NCBI RefSeq assembly: GCF_029623755.1
Contig: NZ_CP121106.1
Coordinates: forward strand, 879,001 to 943,000
Direction: 5' to 3'
DNA length: 64,000 nucleotides
From: Altererythrobacter sp. CAU 1644
GTDB lineage: Bacteria > Pseudomonadota > Alphaproteobacteria > Sphingomonadales > Sphingomonadaceae
The notes under the pieces are model-generated. The model was given only the letters and a program-made list of their open reading frames with translations. It did not search any database and was not told where the DNA came from. Below are positions 52,518 to 61,547 of this stretch, piece by piece. The number at the start of each line of letters is the position of its first letter. The first letter of the stretch is position 1. The position numbers and the translations under genes were made by a program.

Positions 52518-53699
52518 ATGAGCAAGTCCGACCGCGAGTTCGATATCATCGTCTATGGCGCCACCGGCTATACCGGTCGCCTCGTCGCCGAACATTTCGT
52601 GCGCGAATACGGCAACGCCGCCGACGGCCCGAAATGGGCGATGGCAGGGCGCAGCCTCGCCAAGCTGGAGAGCGTGCGCGACGAGATCGGTGCGCCGTCC
52701 TCCACCCCGCTCGTCGTCGCCGATGCCGACGATCCTGCGAGCCTCGAAGCGATGTGCAACCGCACCCGCGTGATCATCACGACGGTCGGCCCATACCAGC
52801 TTTATGGCGACGCACTGGTCGCTGCCTGCGTCAAGACCGGGACCGACTATGCCGACCTGTGCGGCGAACCTGTGTGGATGCGGCAGAAGATCGACGAGCA
52901 CATGGAAGCCGCCAAGGCGAGCGGCGCGCATATCTGCTTTTCGTCGGGATTCGATTCGATCCCGTTCGATCTCGGCGTGCTGATGACGCAGAAGGAAGCG
53001 GTGAAGCGCTTCGGCAAGCCCGCCCCGCGGGTGAAGGGCCGGGTCCGCGGGATGGCTGGCGGCGCCTCGGGCGGCACGGTCGCAAGCCTGACCGAGACGA
53101 TGAAGGCGGTGGCGCGCAAGCCCGCGCTGATCGGCATATTGCGCAGCTCGTTCGGTTTGACGCCGGGCTTCGAAGGCCCTGATCAGCCCTCGGGCATGAT
53201 CCCGCGCTATGAGGACGAGCTCGGCAAATGGGCCGCACCGTTCGTCATGGCGCCGATCAACACCAAGAACGTCCACCGCACCAATTTCCTGCTCGGCCAC
53301 CCGTGGGGCGAGGACTTCCGTTACGACGAGATGGTGCTCACCAGCCCGGGCGAGGCCGGCAAGAAAATGGCCGAGGCCGCGACCGAGATGATGAAGAACC
53401 CCTTCGGCGCCAAGCCGCCCAAGCCGGGCGAAGGCCCGAGCAAGGAAGAGCGCGAGAACGGGTTCTACGACGTGCTGTTCATTGCCGAGATGCCCGACGG
53501 CGAGAAGCTGCACTACGGCGTCAAGGGCAAGTACGATCCGGGCTACGGCTCAACCAGCCGCATGATCGCGGAAACCGCCATCGCGCTGCTGAGCTGCGAC
53601 AAACCCGGAGGGATCGGAACCCCGGGCTATTTCCTCGGCGAAGACCTGGTCCAGCGCCTGGAAAAGCACGCCGATCTGACCTTCGCCGCGGAGAATTGA
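52518..53699 (+). CDS. saccharopine dehydrogenase-like (trans-acting enoyl-reductase-type) oxidoreductase
   Basis: 393 residues. Rossmann GATGYTGRLVAEHF with AMAGRSLAKL, VVADADDPASL, TTVGPYQLYGDALVAACVKTGTDYADLCGEP and CFSSGFDSIPFDLGV. This is the saccharopine dehydrogenase/Rv2953-like family of NAD(P)H oxidoreductases, several of which act on lipid or polyketide precursors. AAAGGAG precedes the ATG at 52518. A phased repeat array lies upstream, implying elaborate regulation. Confidence 0.87.
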   Translation: MSKSDREFDIIVYGATGYTGRLVAEHFVREYGNAADGPKWAMAGRSLAKLESVRDEIGAPSSTPLVVADADDPASLEAMCNRTRVIITTVGPYQLYGDALVAACVKTGTDYADLCGEPVWMRQKIDEHMEAAKASGAHICFSSGFDSIPFDLGVLMTQKEAVKRFGKPAPRVKGRVRGMAGGASGGTVASLTETMKAVARKPALIGILRSSFGLTPGFEGPDQPSGMIPRYEDELGKWAAPFVMAPINTKNVHRTNFLLGHPWGEDFRYDEMVLTSPGEAGKKMAEAATEMMKNPFGAKPPKPGEGPSKEERENGFYDVLFIAEMPDGEKLHYGVKGKYDPGYGSTSRMIAETAIALLSCDKPGGIGTPGYFLGEDLVQRLEKHADLTFAAEN

Positions 53700-53702
53700 T
53701 TC

Positions 53703-55904
53703 CTAGAAGCTCACGCGCACACTCGCCTTCAGATTGCGTCCCGCGAGCGGCACAAAATCCTTGGTGAAACTTGCGTGACGACGGCCCGTCACATCGAGCA
53801 AATTGTCCGCACCCAGCAGGACAGTGACCGATTTCGCATCCTTGAATGGTCGCCAGCTCAGGCTGAGATTGACCAGGGTGAAGCTGTCGGTTGGTGTTTC
53901 GAACCCGGCAACGCGATCCTGCTCGGCGAACCACTGGACCTCGGCGCGCGCGTCGAAACTGTCGGTCTGGGCTTCCAGTGCTCCGAGCAGGCTGAGAGGC
54001 GGGATGCGCGGGATCGGCGAGCCGTCGTCGAGCGAAGCGCGGATGTAATCGCCGCGCACATCGCCGATGATCGTCAGATCCCCGCCCTGGTAGAGCGGAT
54101 AGGACAGTTCGGCCTCGACCCCGAAATACTCGGCATCGTCCTGCAAATACTGGAACACCGGCAGGTCGTCTTCCTCGAGCCCGGTGTCGACCAGGTAGAC
54201 GTAGTCGCTGAACCAGTTCTGATAGACCGCGACATTGAGCTCGGCCTTGCCGATCCGGCCGCGCAGGAAAGCCTCGACGCCCCAGGCCGACTCCACGTCC
54301 AGCGTAGGATCGCCGATCTCGAATGCCTGGGTCGCGATGTGGGGACCATCGGAGAACAGTTCCTCCGCACTCGGCGCACGCTCGGCCCGCGAGAAATTGG
54401 CGCCGAAGCGCAGCGCTTCGTCGGTTTCGTAGATCAGGCTCAGCGCCCCTGAGAGGGTGCCGAACTCGCGCGCCACACCAAGCGTTTGCGCTTCGACATC
54501 GCTCATCTCGTATCGCGCGGCGGCCTCGAGCTGGATGGGCCCATTGCCGAATTCCTGAAGCGCGAAAAGCGCGAATTGTTCGGTGACGTTCGGTGGCACA
54601 TAGGCCTCTGCCCCTTCGGCGAAGAAATCGCGCCAGTAGTATTGCGTGCCGATCGAGCCGCGCCACCAGCCGCGGTCCTTCTGCGCCAGTTCGAGGCGTG
54701 CCTCGAACCCCTGCACGTCGAAAACGGTGCCGACCTCATCACCTTCGAATTCGGTATGCGTATAGTCGGAATAGCCTATCCGTGTGATCAGCTGCGAGAA
54801 TGCACCCTCGCCCAGGTCGAGCTGCCCGCGCAGGTCGGCGCGAAACTGCTCGAGGTCAATCGAGACGCGTTCCTCGCCCTCTTCTTCGCCTTCCTCCTCT
54901 TCGCCTTCATCTTCGCCATGATGATGGCCGGCGCCGGGTCGGCCCGGCACCCCATAGCGCGTATCGTACCAGCCGACCGCCACGCCGAGCGTGTTGTCGC
55001 CGTCGATGAAGGCGAAGCCCGCATTGGCTGTCCAGGTTCGGGTTGCGCTGTTCGGCAGAATGCCGCGCTGCTCGGCGGCCTCGCGAAGTTCCTCGGCTTC
55101 TTCGAACTCGCCTTCGGCCTCTTCCTCGGCCGCCTCTTCCAGCAGTTCGTCGCGCAGGATCGGCGCGACAGTGAATCCTGCGATCTCGAGATCGTTGGTC
55201 TCGCGATAGGTGCCGTCGACATGAACCACGAATCGGTTTGCCAGCGGAATGTCGACCGAGAGCCCGCCCTCGCGCAGATCATAGGCCGAGTTCCAGCCGA
55301 CCAGCCCGTCGACATGGATCGGCTCGTCCGGGATACGGCGCGGAATCCGCTTGTCGATGACGTTGACCGCGCCGCCGATTGCCTGGCTGCCGTAGAGCAT
55401 GACCGCGGGACCGCGCAGCACCTCGATCCGCTCCGCTGTGAGCGGTTCGAGGGTTGTTGCGTGATCGACCGAAGTATTGGACACGTCGATCGTGCCAAGC
55501 CCGTCGTTGAGCACTCGCACGCGCTCGCCCTGGAAACCGCGCAGGACCGGGCGCGACGCGCCTGGCGAAAAGCTGGTAGCCGAGACACCCGGCAGCTTCA
55601 CCAGCACATCGCCCAACTGGCCGGCCATGTTCTGCTGGATCTCCTCCGCCTCGAAGACAGAGGTACCGGCGAGCAGGTCGAGTTGCTTGAGCCCGACCGC
55701 GGTAACGACGATGTTGCCCTGGTAATCGAGTTCGCGACTGTGCACGTCGTCCTGCATCGGAGCGCGCTCGGCAGGTGCGGGCTTGGCTGCTGCATCGCCT
55801 TCGCCCTGCTGTTCTTGCGCCAGCACCGGCGCAGCAATCGCGCCGATGGCAATCGCCGCTGCCAGCGCACTGTGCGAAATGAGGGTATTGGGTGTAAGTG
55901 CCAT
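53703..55904 (-). CDS. TonB-dependent receptor, ZnuD-like zinc receptor
   Basis: 733 residues. Signal peptide ends in AAPVLAQ. Plug domain: LDLLAGTSVFEAEEIQQNMAGQLGDVLVKLPGVSATSF, RPVLRGFQGERVRVLNDG and IEVLRGPAVMLYGSQAIGGAVNVID. The beta-barrel ends in the Phe-terminated SVRVSF. Two large loops are strongly acidic; one carries HHHGEDEGEEEEGEEEGEE (about residues 323-341) and the other LLEEAAEEEAEGEFEEAEELREAAEQ. His/Asp/Glu-rich loops of this sort are typical of ZnuD zinc receptors. A Zur-like palindrome sits in the promoter. Confidence 0.87.
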   Translation of the reverse strand: MALTPNTLISHSALAAAIAIGAIAAPVLAQEQQGEGDAAAKPAPAERAPMQDDVHSRELDYQGNIVVTAVGLKQLDLLAGTSVFEAEEIQQNMAGQLGDVLVKLPGVSATSFSPGASRPVLRGFQGERVRVLNDGLGTIDVSNTSVDHATTLEPLTAERIEVLRGPAVMLYGSQAIGGAVNVIDKRIPRRIPDEPIHVDGLVGWNSAYDLREGGLSVDIPLANRFVVHVDGTYRETNDLEIAGFTVAPILRDELLEEAAEEEAEGEFEEAEELREAAEQRGILPNSATRTWTANAGFAFIDGDNTLGVAVGWYDTRYGVPGRPGAGHHHGEDEGEEEEGEEEGEERVSIDLEQFRADLRGQLDLGEGAFSQLITRIGYSDYTHTEFEGDEVGTVFDVQGFEARLELAQKDRGWWRGSIGTQYYWRDFFAEGAEAYVPPNVTEQFALFALQEFGNGPIQLEAAARYEMSDVEAQTLGVAREFGTLSGALSLIYETDEALRFGANFSRAERAPSAEELFSDGPHIATQAFEIGDPTLDVESAWGVEAFLRGRIGKAELNVAVYQNWFSDYVYLVDTGLEEDDLPVFQYLQDDAEYFGVEAELSYPLYQGGDLTIIGDVRGDYIRASLDDGSPIPRIPPLSLLGALEAQTDSFDARAEVQWFAEQDRVAGFETPTDSFTLVNLSLSWRPFKDAKSVTVLLGADNLLDVTGRRHASFTKDFVPLAGRNLKASVRVSF

Positions 55905-55932
55905 GAAGGATTAAGCCGCCGTTCCTGATTAT

Positions 55933-55947
55933 GTGATAACGTATCAC
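55933..55947. promoter_or_regulatory. Zur-like operator upstream of the TonB receptor
   Basis: GTGATA-ACG-TATCAC: perfect 6-bp arms, 3-bp spacer, 29-43 bp before the receptor start. It differs by one symmetrical base pair from alphaproteobacterial Zur boxes of the GTTATA-n3-TATAAC type. Confidence 0.55.
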
Positions 55948-56066
55948 GCGCCCTAGCAGCCATCGCCGCTTAGGCAAGGCCAAATGCCGATGTTTCGACG
56001 AAATGCACGTCAGCGACGATAACCGTCATGCGGCACAGGTTACTGGCGACCGGCAATGTCGAGAAA

Positions 56067-56141
56067 TGGAGCGGGCGAGGCGATTCGAACGCCCGACCCC
56101 AACCTTGGCAAGGTTGTGCTCTACCCCTGAGCTACGCCCGC
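56067..56141 (-). tRNA. tRNA-Gly (anticodon GCC)
   Basis: 75 nt including encoded CCA. Acceptor GCGGGCG/CGCCCGC, D-loop TAGCTCAGGGGTAGAGC, anticodon stem CAACC/GGTTG with loop TTGCCAA, T-loop TTCGAAT. Decodes GGC/GGU. Confidence 0.95.
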
Positions 56142-56154
56142 TCACTGGCGCTCT

Positions 56155-56178
56155 ACCGGGAATTCGAAGCTTCCCGGT
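56155..56178. repeat. perfect hairpin ACCGGGAA/TTCCCGGT near tRNA-Gly
   Basis: Eight-base perfect arms with loop TTCGAAGC, 14 bp upstream of the tRNA-Gly 5' end. No T-tract follows on either strand, so it is not a clear terminator; it could be a processing or regulatory structure. Confidence 0.5.
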
Positions 56179-56319
56179 GGGGAGGCGCGCAACTAGCAAC
56201 GCTTTTCTCAGGGAGCAAGGGGAAAATCGCATCGGGAAATTGCCCCTTCACATTGAGCGGGGAAGGCCCACATTAGGGCCGAGTTAAAACGGGCAATTCA
56301 TTCGGCAAGGGGACGTTAC

Positions 56320-57255
56320 TTGACCAGCATGGGTCTAAATCTCGACGAGCAGAAGGCGGTCGACCGCTTCCGCAAGGACGTGGTCGAACCCTCGATGAAG
56401 AAGCTCGTCATCCTCGATTTCTGGGCCGAATGGTGCGGGCCGTGCAAGGCGTTGGCCCCCGTCCTCGAGAAGGTTTCGGCCGAATATGCCGACAAGGGCG
56501 TGGTTCTGGCCAAGATCGATGTCGACAAGGAACAGTTCATCGCCGCCCAGTTCCAGGTGCAGTCGATCCCCACGGTCTATGCGATGTTCCAGGGGCAGCC
56601 GGTGGCTGACCTGACCAATGCGCGCAGCGAATCGCAGTTGAAGCAGGTGCTTGACCAGTTGCTGGCTCAATTGCCAGTCGAGGCGGGCGCAAACGGCTCT
56701 GATCCGGCCGCTCCTTCGAAGGAAGATCTCGAACAGTTTCTCGCCCTCGGCGAGCATGCGCTGAGCGAAGGCGATGCGCAGCGCGCCGCCGGTATCTTCG
56801 GCCAGGTGGCGGAGATGGCGCCCGACAATGGCGCTGCTCACGCCGGCCTGATCCGCTCGCTTGTCCAACTGGGGCAGGTCGATGAGGCACGGGCTGCGCT
56901 TGAGGCGGCGCAAATGGACCCGGCGCTTGCCAACGACCCAGCGCTGCACGCTGCAACGAGTGCGCTCGAACTCGCTGGCAACCAGGTCGACGAAGGCGAA
57001 CTGAATGCGCTGCGCGATAACGCAACGGCCAATCCCGACGACCACGAGAAGCAGCTGGCCTTTGCCGAGGCCGCCTTCGCAGCCGGTTCACGCGACGAGG
57101 CTGCTGATGTCCTGCTCGGCTCGATCGAGAAGGACCGCGAGTGGAACGACGGTGCCGCGCGCACAAAGCTTCTGCAGATCTTCGAAGCGGTGGGCCTCGA
57201 GGATGAGTGGGTCGTTGCCACCCGCCGTCGCCTGTCCAAGATTCTGTTCGGTTAG
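56320..57255 (+). CDS. cnoX: CnoX-type thioredoxin-TPR co-chaperone
   Basis: 311 residues. TTG start at 56320 has AAGGGGA at 7 bp; ATG 56329 is alternative but its spacing from that site is too long. The thioredoxin domain has active-site WCGPC (Cys39, Cys42) and the cis-Pro loop QSIPTVYAMFQ; residues of about 130-311 are TPR-like helical repeats (LALGEHALSEGDAQRAAGIFGQVAEMAPDN). CnoX (YbbN) holds unfolding proteins during oxidative stress; the alphaproteobacterial form keeps a redox-active CGPC. Followed after 6 bp by a Lon N-domain gene. Confidence 0.9.
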   Translation: MTSMGLNLDEQKAVDRFRKDVVEPSMKKLVILDFWAEWCGPCKALAPVLEKVSAEYADKGVVLAKIDVDKEQFIAAQFQVQSIPTVYAMFQGQPVADLTNARSESQLKQVLDQLLAQLPVEAGANGSDPAAPSKEDLEQFLALGEHALSEGDAQRAAGIFGQVAEMAPDNGAAHAGLIRSLVQLGQVDEARAALEAAQMDPALANDPALHAATSALELAGNQVDEGELNALRDNATANPDDHEKQLAFAEAAFAAGSRDEAADVLLGSIEKDREWNDGAARTKLLQIFEAVGLEDEWVVATRRRLSKILFG

Positions 57256-57261
57256 GGGCGC

Positions 57262-57876
57262 GTGAGCTCGCGGCTTTCCATATTTCCGCTACCCGGAGCC
57301 ATCCTGTTTCCCGGGCTGCAACTGCCGCTTCATATCTTCGAGCCGCGTTATCGCGCGCTGGTGTCCGATGCGCTTGCGCGCGACCGCCGGATCGCCATGA
57401 TCCAACCGCAGCGCCCGGTCGAAGGCGCCCCCCTCTACTCAGTCGGCTGCGTCGGTCGGATCGGCGATGTCGAAGCGCTCGACGATGGTCGCTTCAATAT
57501 CATTCTTGAAGGGGAATCTCGTTTCCGGGTTCTCCGCGAGCTCGAAGTGGCCACCGCCTTCCGGCAGGTCGAGGCGGAACTCCTCGACGATGACGAGGAC
57601 GATTGCATATCCGCGATCGAGCGTGCGGGGTTCGAACGCGAAGCGCGCCGCTTTGCCGATGCCCAGGGCTACAGCGTCGACTGGGAGTCCGTGGCGCGGC
57701 TCGATGACGAGTCGCTGATCAACGGTGTTTCGCAGATTGCGCCCTTCGACCCAGCCAGCAAGCAGGCGCTGCTCGAAGCGCCCGATCTCGCGACGCGCTG
57801 CGAACTCCTCGTCCAGCTGATGCAGTTCTACGGCCGGCGCGACAACGGCGACGACGAAATCGTTACCTTGCAGTAG
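57262..57876 (+). CDS. stand-alone Lon protease N-terminal (LON substrate-binding) domain protein
   Basis: 204 residues from GTG 57262 (site TTAGGGGCG). SIFPLPGAILFPGLQLPLHIFEPRYRALVSDAL, IAMIQPQRP and VGCVGRIGDVEALDDGRFNIILEGESRFRV are the PUA-like LON domain; no AAA+ or protease part is present. Such proteins are thought to modulate substrate handling; the pairing with CnoX suggests a proteostasis role, which is inference. Confidence 0.9.
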   Translation: MSSRLSIFPLPGAILFPGLQLPLHIFEPRYRALVSDALARDRRIAMIQPQRPVEGAPLYSVGCVGRIGDVEALDDGRFNIILEGESRFRVLRELEVATAFRQVEAELLDDDEDDCISAIERAGFEREARRFADAQGYSVDWESVARLDDESLINGVSQIAPFDPASKQALLEAPDLATRCELLVQLMQFYGRRDNGDDEIVTLQ

Positions 57877-57880
57877 GCTA

Positions 57881-58504
57881 CTAAAGCCCGAAGCTGCCCT
57901 TCAGCCCGTCGATCACATATTGCGCCGCAAGCGCCGCGAGCAGCACGCCGAGCAGGCGGGTAATTACCGCCTCGACGCGATCTCCGAAGATGCGCATCAG
58001 GGGGCCCGCTGCAACCAGTGCGAGGGCCGTCAGGACAAGCACCGCGCCGAGAGCGCCGAGCACGACGAGGGATTCGTCCGTTCCATCGGCCTCGTTCATC
58101 AGCAGCATGATTGCAGCGATCGCGCCCGGGCCGGCCAGCATGGGCATAGCCATGGGGAAAACCGAGACGTCCTCGACCTCGGGCGTGGCCGCGATCTTCT
58201 CGGCCCGTTCCTCGCGCCTTTGCGTGCGCTTTTCGAACACCATGTCGAAGGCGATGAAGAACAGCATCAGCCCGCCGGCGATCCGGAAGGAATTGAGCTC
58301 GATATGGAGCGCGCCGAGCAGGTCCTCGCCGAACAGCGCGAAGATCAACAGGATGACCGATGCGATCAGCGTGGCGCGAATTGCCATCGAAGTGCGCTGG
58401 CCGGAGGTCGCCCCCTTGGTCAGCCCGGCATAGATCGGCGCGCAGCCGGGCGGGTCGATCACCACGAACAGGGTGATGAAAGCCGAAATGAACAGTTCGG
58501 TCAT
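57881..58504 (-). CDS. MarC-family integral membrane protein
   Basis: 207 residues, six TM segments (FISAFITLFVVIDPPGCAP; LIASVILLIFALFGEDLL; RIAGGLMLFFIAFDMVF; VLGALGAVLVLTALALVAAG; VITRLLGVLLAALAAQYVI), conserved FPMAMPMLAGPGAIAAIML. MarC/UPF0056 function is unknown (not a drug exporter). Its ATG overlaps the upstream lipoprotein stop (ATGA). Confidence 0.92.
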   Translation of the reverse strand: MTELFISAFITLFVVIDPPGCAPIYAGLTKGATSGQRTSMAIRATLIASVILLIFALFGEDLLGALHIELNSFRIAGGLMLFFIAFDMVFEKRTQRREERAEKIAATPEVEDVSVFPMAMPMLAGPGAIAAIMLLMNEADGTDESLVVLGALGAVLVLTALALVAAGPLMRIFGDRVEAVITRLLGVLLAALAAQYVIDGLKGSFGL

Positions 58505-59232
58505 TGCGGGATGCAGGCTATCGGCTCACGCCCCTGCGGAACGGGAGGTGCAGCCGCTTCGCGCCGGAACACTTCCGCCATTGCGCCATCGCGCAGCACC
58601 TCGACCACAAAGGTCCGGCCACAGTCGGCAGCAATCTCTGTCCGCCAGACAAGCGTGCCGTCGGCGCTGCGCCCTTGGCTGTGATCGGCAAAGGTTGCAG
58701 GAGCGGCGGTTGATGGCCTGGTCGCCGAACATTGCGCTACATCGGCTGTGATCCACTCGGGCTTCGCATAGCCCTCATCGAGCTCGAACCCCTGGTCGAC
58801 GACCCATCGATACTCGCCGTCCTTCTGCAATTGCCAGATCGTCGCAAACCGGCCGCGAGCACCGCCCGGATAATCGGCCGGACCCGTCGACAGCGCATAT
58901 TGCGCATTGCAGCTGACCCAGACCATGTCCGGCTCCCACACTATCGGCTCGGCGGGATCGGCGCGATCCTTGAGCACTTCGTGGACGTTGCGGAAATTCG
59001 GAGCGGGCATCACCGCATCCTTGGTCGCGTACTCCCGAAAGGCAGTCCAGGTGCCTTCCTCACGCGCCATGCGCGCAAAGGCGAGTTCGGTTGCGACCAC
59101 CTTGCTCGGCTGCGCCTGGCCCGGCGCCCCGGCGAGCGCAAGATTGATGACCCGGTCGGGCGTTCGCGGCTGCTGGCTACTGGCGCAGGCGGCCAGCAGG
59201 ACCGTCAGAGCGGCTATTGCGGCTTTCTTCAT
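58501..59232 (-). CDS. lipoprotein of unknown function
   Basis: 243 residues. Lipobox [10 protein letters not shown] (Cys16). The mature domain has [33 protein letters not shown] and [28 protein letters not shown], with several cysteines (CNAQ, CSAT, CGRT, CIPQ). Unknown family, conserved-looking. It overlaps both folD and marC by ATGA, so it is part of a yggT-folD-lipoprotein-marC operon. Confidence 0.75.
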   Translation of the reverse strand: MKKAAIAALTVLLAACASSQQPRTPDRVINLALAGAPGQAQPSKVVATELAFARMAREEGTWTAFREYATKDAVMPAPNFRNVHEVLKDRADPAEPIVWEPDMVWVSCNAQYALSTGPADYPGGARGRFATIWQLQKDGEYRWVVDQGFELDEGYAKPEWITADVAQCSATRPSTAAPATFADHSQGRSADGTLVWRTEIAADCGRTFVVEVLRDGAMAEVFRREAAAPPVPQGREPIACIPQ

Positions 59233-60122
59233 AAACCTTCCGGAACCTCCAGCCCTTCATTGCGATAGGCCGCTACCAGCGTGTTGCGGAGCAGGACAGC
59301 GATCGTCATCGGCCCGACACCGCCCGGCACCGGAGTGATGGCGCGCGCGACCGCACTGGCTTCGTCGAAAGCGACATCCCCGACCAGGCGGCCCTTCTCG
59401 GCACCCGGTTCGGGAGGCAGGCGATTGATCCCGACGTCGATCACGGTGGCCCCGTCCTTGAGCCAGTCTGCCTTGACCATTTCCGGGCGTCCGACCGCCG
59501 CGACCACGATGTCCGCGCGCCGGACCACCGCCGGCAGATCCTTAGTGCGGCTGTGCGCGATCGTGACCGTGGCGTTCGCGTCGAGCAACAGCTGTGCCAT
59601 CGGCTTGCCGACAATGTTCGAGCGGCCGATCACGACCGCTTCCAGACCCGACAAATTGCCAAGCTGGTCGGTGAGGAGCATCATGCAGCCGAGCGGCGTG
59701 CATGGCACGAAACCACTCTGGCCGACCGACAGGCGCCCGGCGTTGATCACATGGAAGCCGTCGACATCCTTGTCAGGGCTGATCGAAGAGATGATCGCCT
59801 GTTCGTCGAGATTGCCCGGCAGCGGAAGCTGGACCAGGATCCCGTCGACCGCCGGATCGGCATTGAGCTGCTCAACCAGCACGAGAAGATCGGCTTCGCT
59901 CGCATCCGCCGGCAGGCGGTGCTCGAAGCTTGCCATGTTGGCGGCGACGGTCGCCTTGCCCTTGCTCCCGACATAGACCTGGCTGGCCGGGTCTTCCCCC
60001 ACCAGCACGACCGCGAGACCGGCCTTGCGCCCTGCCTTGTCGGCAAACTCGCGCGCGAGCTCGCCGACACGATCCCTCAGCCTGGCGGCGAAGGCCTTAC
60101 CGTCGATCCGGCTTGCCGCCAT
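59229..60122 (-). CDS. folD: bifunctional methylenetetrahydrofolate dehydrogenase/cyclohydrolase
   Basis: 297 residues. [20 protein letters not shown] with the catalytic lysine, [37 protein letters not shown] and the Rossmann stretch [18 protein letters not shown]. The C-terminal [18 protein letters not shown] is diagnostic. It interconverts CH2-THF, CH-THF and 10-formyl-THF. The start overlaps the yggT stop by one base. Confidence 0.96.
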   Translation of the reverse strand: MAASRIDGKAFAARLRDRVGELAREFADKAGRKAGLAVVLVGEDPASQVYVGSKGKATVAANMASFEHRLPADASEADLLVLVEQLNADPAVDGILVQLPLPGNLDEQAIISSISPDKDVDGFHVINAGRLSVGQSGFVPCTPLGCMMLLTDQLGNLSGLEAVVIGRSNIVGKPMAQLLLDANATVTIAHSRTKDLPAVVRRADIVVAAVGRPEMVKADWLKDGATVIDVGINRLPPEPGAEKGRLVGDVAFDEASAVARAITPVPGGVGPMTIAVLLRNTLVAAYRNEGLEVPEGL

Positions 60123-60415
60123 CAGACGCTCCGGATGACGCTGGACAGCAGGATCATCAGGATCTGCAATGCGATGATCAGCACCAGCGGCGAAAAGTCG
60201 ATCGAGCCGGTGTTCGGCATGAGGTTGCGGATCGGCCGCAGCATGGGCTCGAGCAAGCGGTTGATCGAGTTGTAGAATGCCATGAGGAAATCGTTCGAGG
60301 TGTTCACCACGTTGAAGGCGAATAGGAGCCCGATGACGAACTGGATGATGATCAGCATCACCAGCACGTTGGTGAGCAGACCGATGATCTGGTAAATTGC
60401 GAGAAGGGCTTCCAT
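60122..60415 (-). CDS. YggT-family membrane protein
   Basis: 97 residues from ATG 60415 ([10 protein letters not shown]). Two TM regions ([45 protein letters not shown]) bracket the family signature [25 protein letters not shown]. YggT proteins are linked to osmotic/envelope homeostasis and division. A 22-bp near-palindrome lies 37 bp upstream. Confidence 0.92.
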   Translation of the reverse strand: MEALLAIYQIIGLLTNVLVMLIIIQFVIGLLFAFNVVNTSNDFLMAFYNSINRLLEPMLRPIRNLMPNTGSIDFSPLVLIIALQILMILLSSVIRSV

Positions 60416-60451
60416 TGCTGTCCTGATCCGTTTCCTGGGCGTCCCGTCCTC

Positions 60452-60473
60452 GCGTATTACCTTGGCAATACGC
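60452..60473. promoter_or_regulatory. near-perfect 22-bp palindrome between argB and yggT
   Basis: GCGTATT (60452-60458) and AATACGC (60467-60473) are exact inverted copies; inside, CC/GG also pair (…aCCttGGc…), leaving one mismatch and a two-base centre. It lies 37-58 bp before the yggT start, compatible with an operator; no U-tract follows, which argues against a terminator. Confidence 0.5.
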
Positions 60474-60486
60474 CGTGCGCTACCCT

Positions 60487-61392
60487 CTAACTGACGGGGT
60501 TCCGCACGAGCGTGCCGGCACCCCGGGCGGTGAAGAATTCGAGCAGCATAGCGTGCGGTACGCGGCCATCGAGCACGACCGCTGCATCGCAACCGCTTTC
60601 GACCGCGCTGACGCAGGTTTCGAGCTTCGGGATCATCCCGCCGCTGATCGTGCCATCATCTTTCAGCACCGCGATGTCCGCGGGCGTGAGGTCGGTCAGC
60701 AATGCGCCCTGCTTGTCGAGCACCCCGGCGACGTCGGTCAAGAGAAAGAGCCGCGCGGCGCCCAGCGCTGCCGCGATCGCACCCGCCATCGTGTCGGCAT
60801 TGATGTTGTAGGTATGGCCGTCAGCGCCCGCACCGATCGGGGCGATGATCGGGATCATGCCGGCGTTGACCGCCGTATCGATGATCGCGGTGTCGACATG
60901 CGCCGGTTCGCCGACGAAGCCGAGGTCCACGGCCTGCTCGATATTGCTGTCGGGATCCTTGACCGTGCGCTGCGCTTTGGTCGCCGTGACGAGGTTGCCA
61001 TCCTTGCCGGAAATGCCGATTGCCTTGCCACCCGCGCTCGCGATCCAGCCGACCAGTTCCTTGTTGATCGCGCCGGAGAGAACCATCTCGGCGACTTCGG
61101 CGGTCTCCTTGTCGGTGACGCGAAGCCCGTCGACGAAGGTGCTCTCGACCCCCAGCTTCTTGAGCATCGCGCCGATCTGCGGTCCGCCGCCATGGACGAC
61201 GACCGGATTGATGCCGACCGCCTTCAGCAACACGATATCCTGCGCGAAATCCTGCGCCGCCGCCGGATCGCCCATGGCATGACCGCCGTATTTCACCACG
61301 AAGGTACGACCGGCGTAGCGCTGGAAGTAGGGGAGCGCCTCGATCAGCACTTCGGCCTTGGCAAGCATCGACTTGTCGCTGCTGGCATTCAT
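60487..61392 (-). CDS. argB: acetylglutamate kinase
   Basis: 301 residues, amino-acid-kinase fold: [99 protein letters not shown] and [14 protein letters not shown]. It phosphorylates N-acetylglutamate in arginine synthesis. Length and motif set suggest the arginine-sensitive hexameric class, though that is not certain from sequence. Confidence 0.95.
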   Translation of the reverse strand: MNASSDKSMLAKAEVLIEALPYFQRYAGRTFVVKYGGHAMGDPAAAQDFAQDIVLLKAVGINPVVVHGGGPQIGAMLKKLGVESTFVDGLRVTDKETAEVAEMVLSGAINKELVGWIASAGGKAIGISGKDGNLVTATKAQRTVKDPDSNIEQAVDLGFVGEPAHVDTAIIDTAVNAGMIPIIAPIGAGADGHTYNINADTMAGAIAAALGAARLFLLTDVAGVLDKQGALLTDLTPADIAVLKDDGTISGGMIPKLETCVSAVESGCDAAVVLDGRVPHAMLLEFFTARGAGTLVRNPVS

Positions 61393-61465
61393 CCTTGGGT
61401 TACTCCTGCCCGGGGAGAGGTGCGCTTAGCGGTTTGGCCGCCGAGTGGAAAGAGTTTCGCAGGAT

Positions 61466-61491
61466 GTAACCTTTGCCCCGTTCGTTGCGAA
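61466..61491 (+). promoter_or_regulatory. SigF-type ECF promoter, GTAACC-N16-CGAA
   Basis: GTAACC at 61466-61471 and CGAA at 61488-61491 are separated by exactly 16 bp, the consensus described for sigma F of Caulobacter (copper and oxidative stress, bufferin operons). It lies 57-82 bp upstream of the bufferin-like gene start. No sigF or nrsF gene is in the window. Confidence 0.65.
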
Positions 61492-61547
61492 TGACTGATT
61501 GCGATGCGCCACAGGCGCGGGTCGCCATATCGACAAGGGAGAGCACA

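Noticed and set aside
52175..53182. A plus-strand frame covering the repeat array and part of the saccharopine-dehydrogenase-like gene
   Set aside because: It has no domain signal and is out of frame with the convincing 52518-53699 gene.
54486..55928. A 480-codon plus-strand frame opposite the TonB receptor
   Set aside because: Shadow; the minus strand gives a full receptor with plug and barrel signatures.
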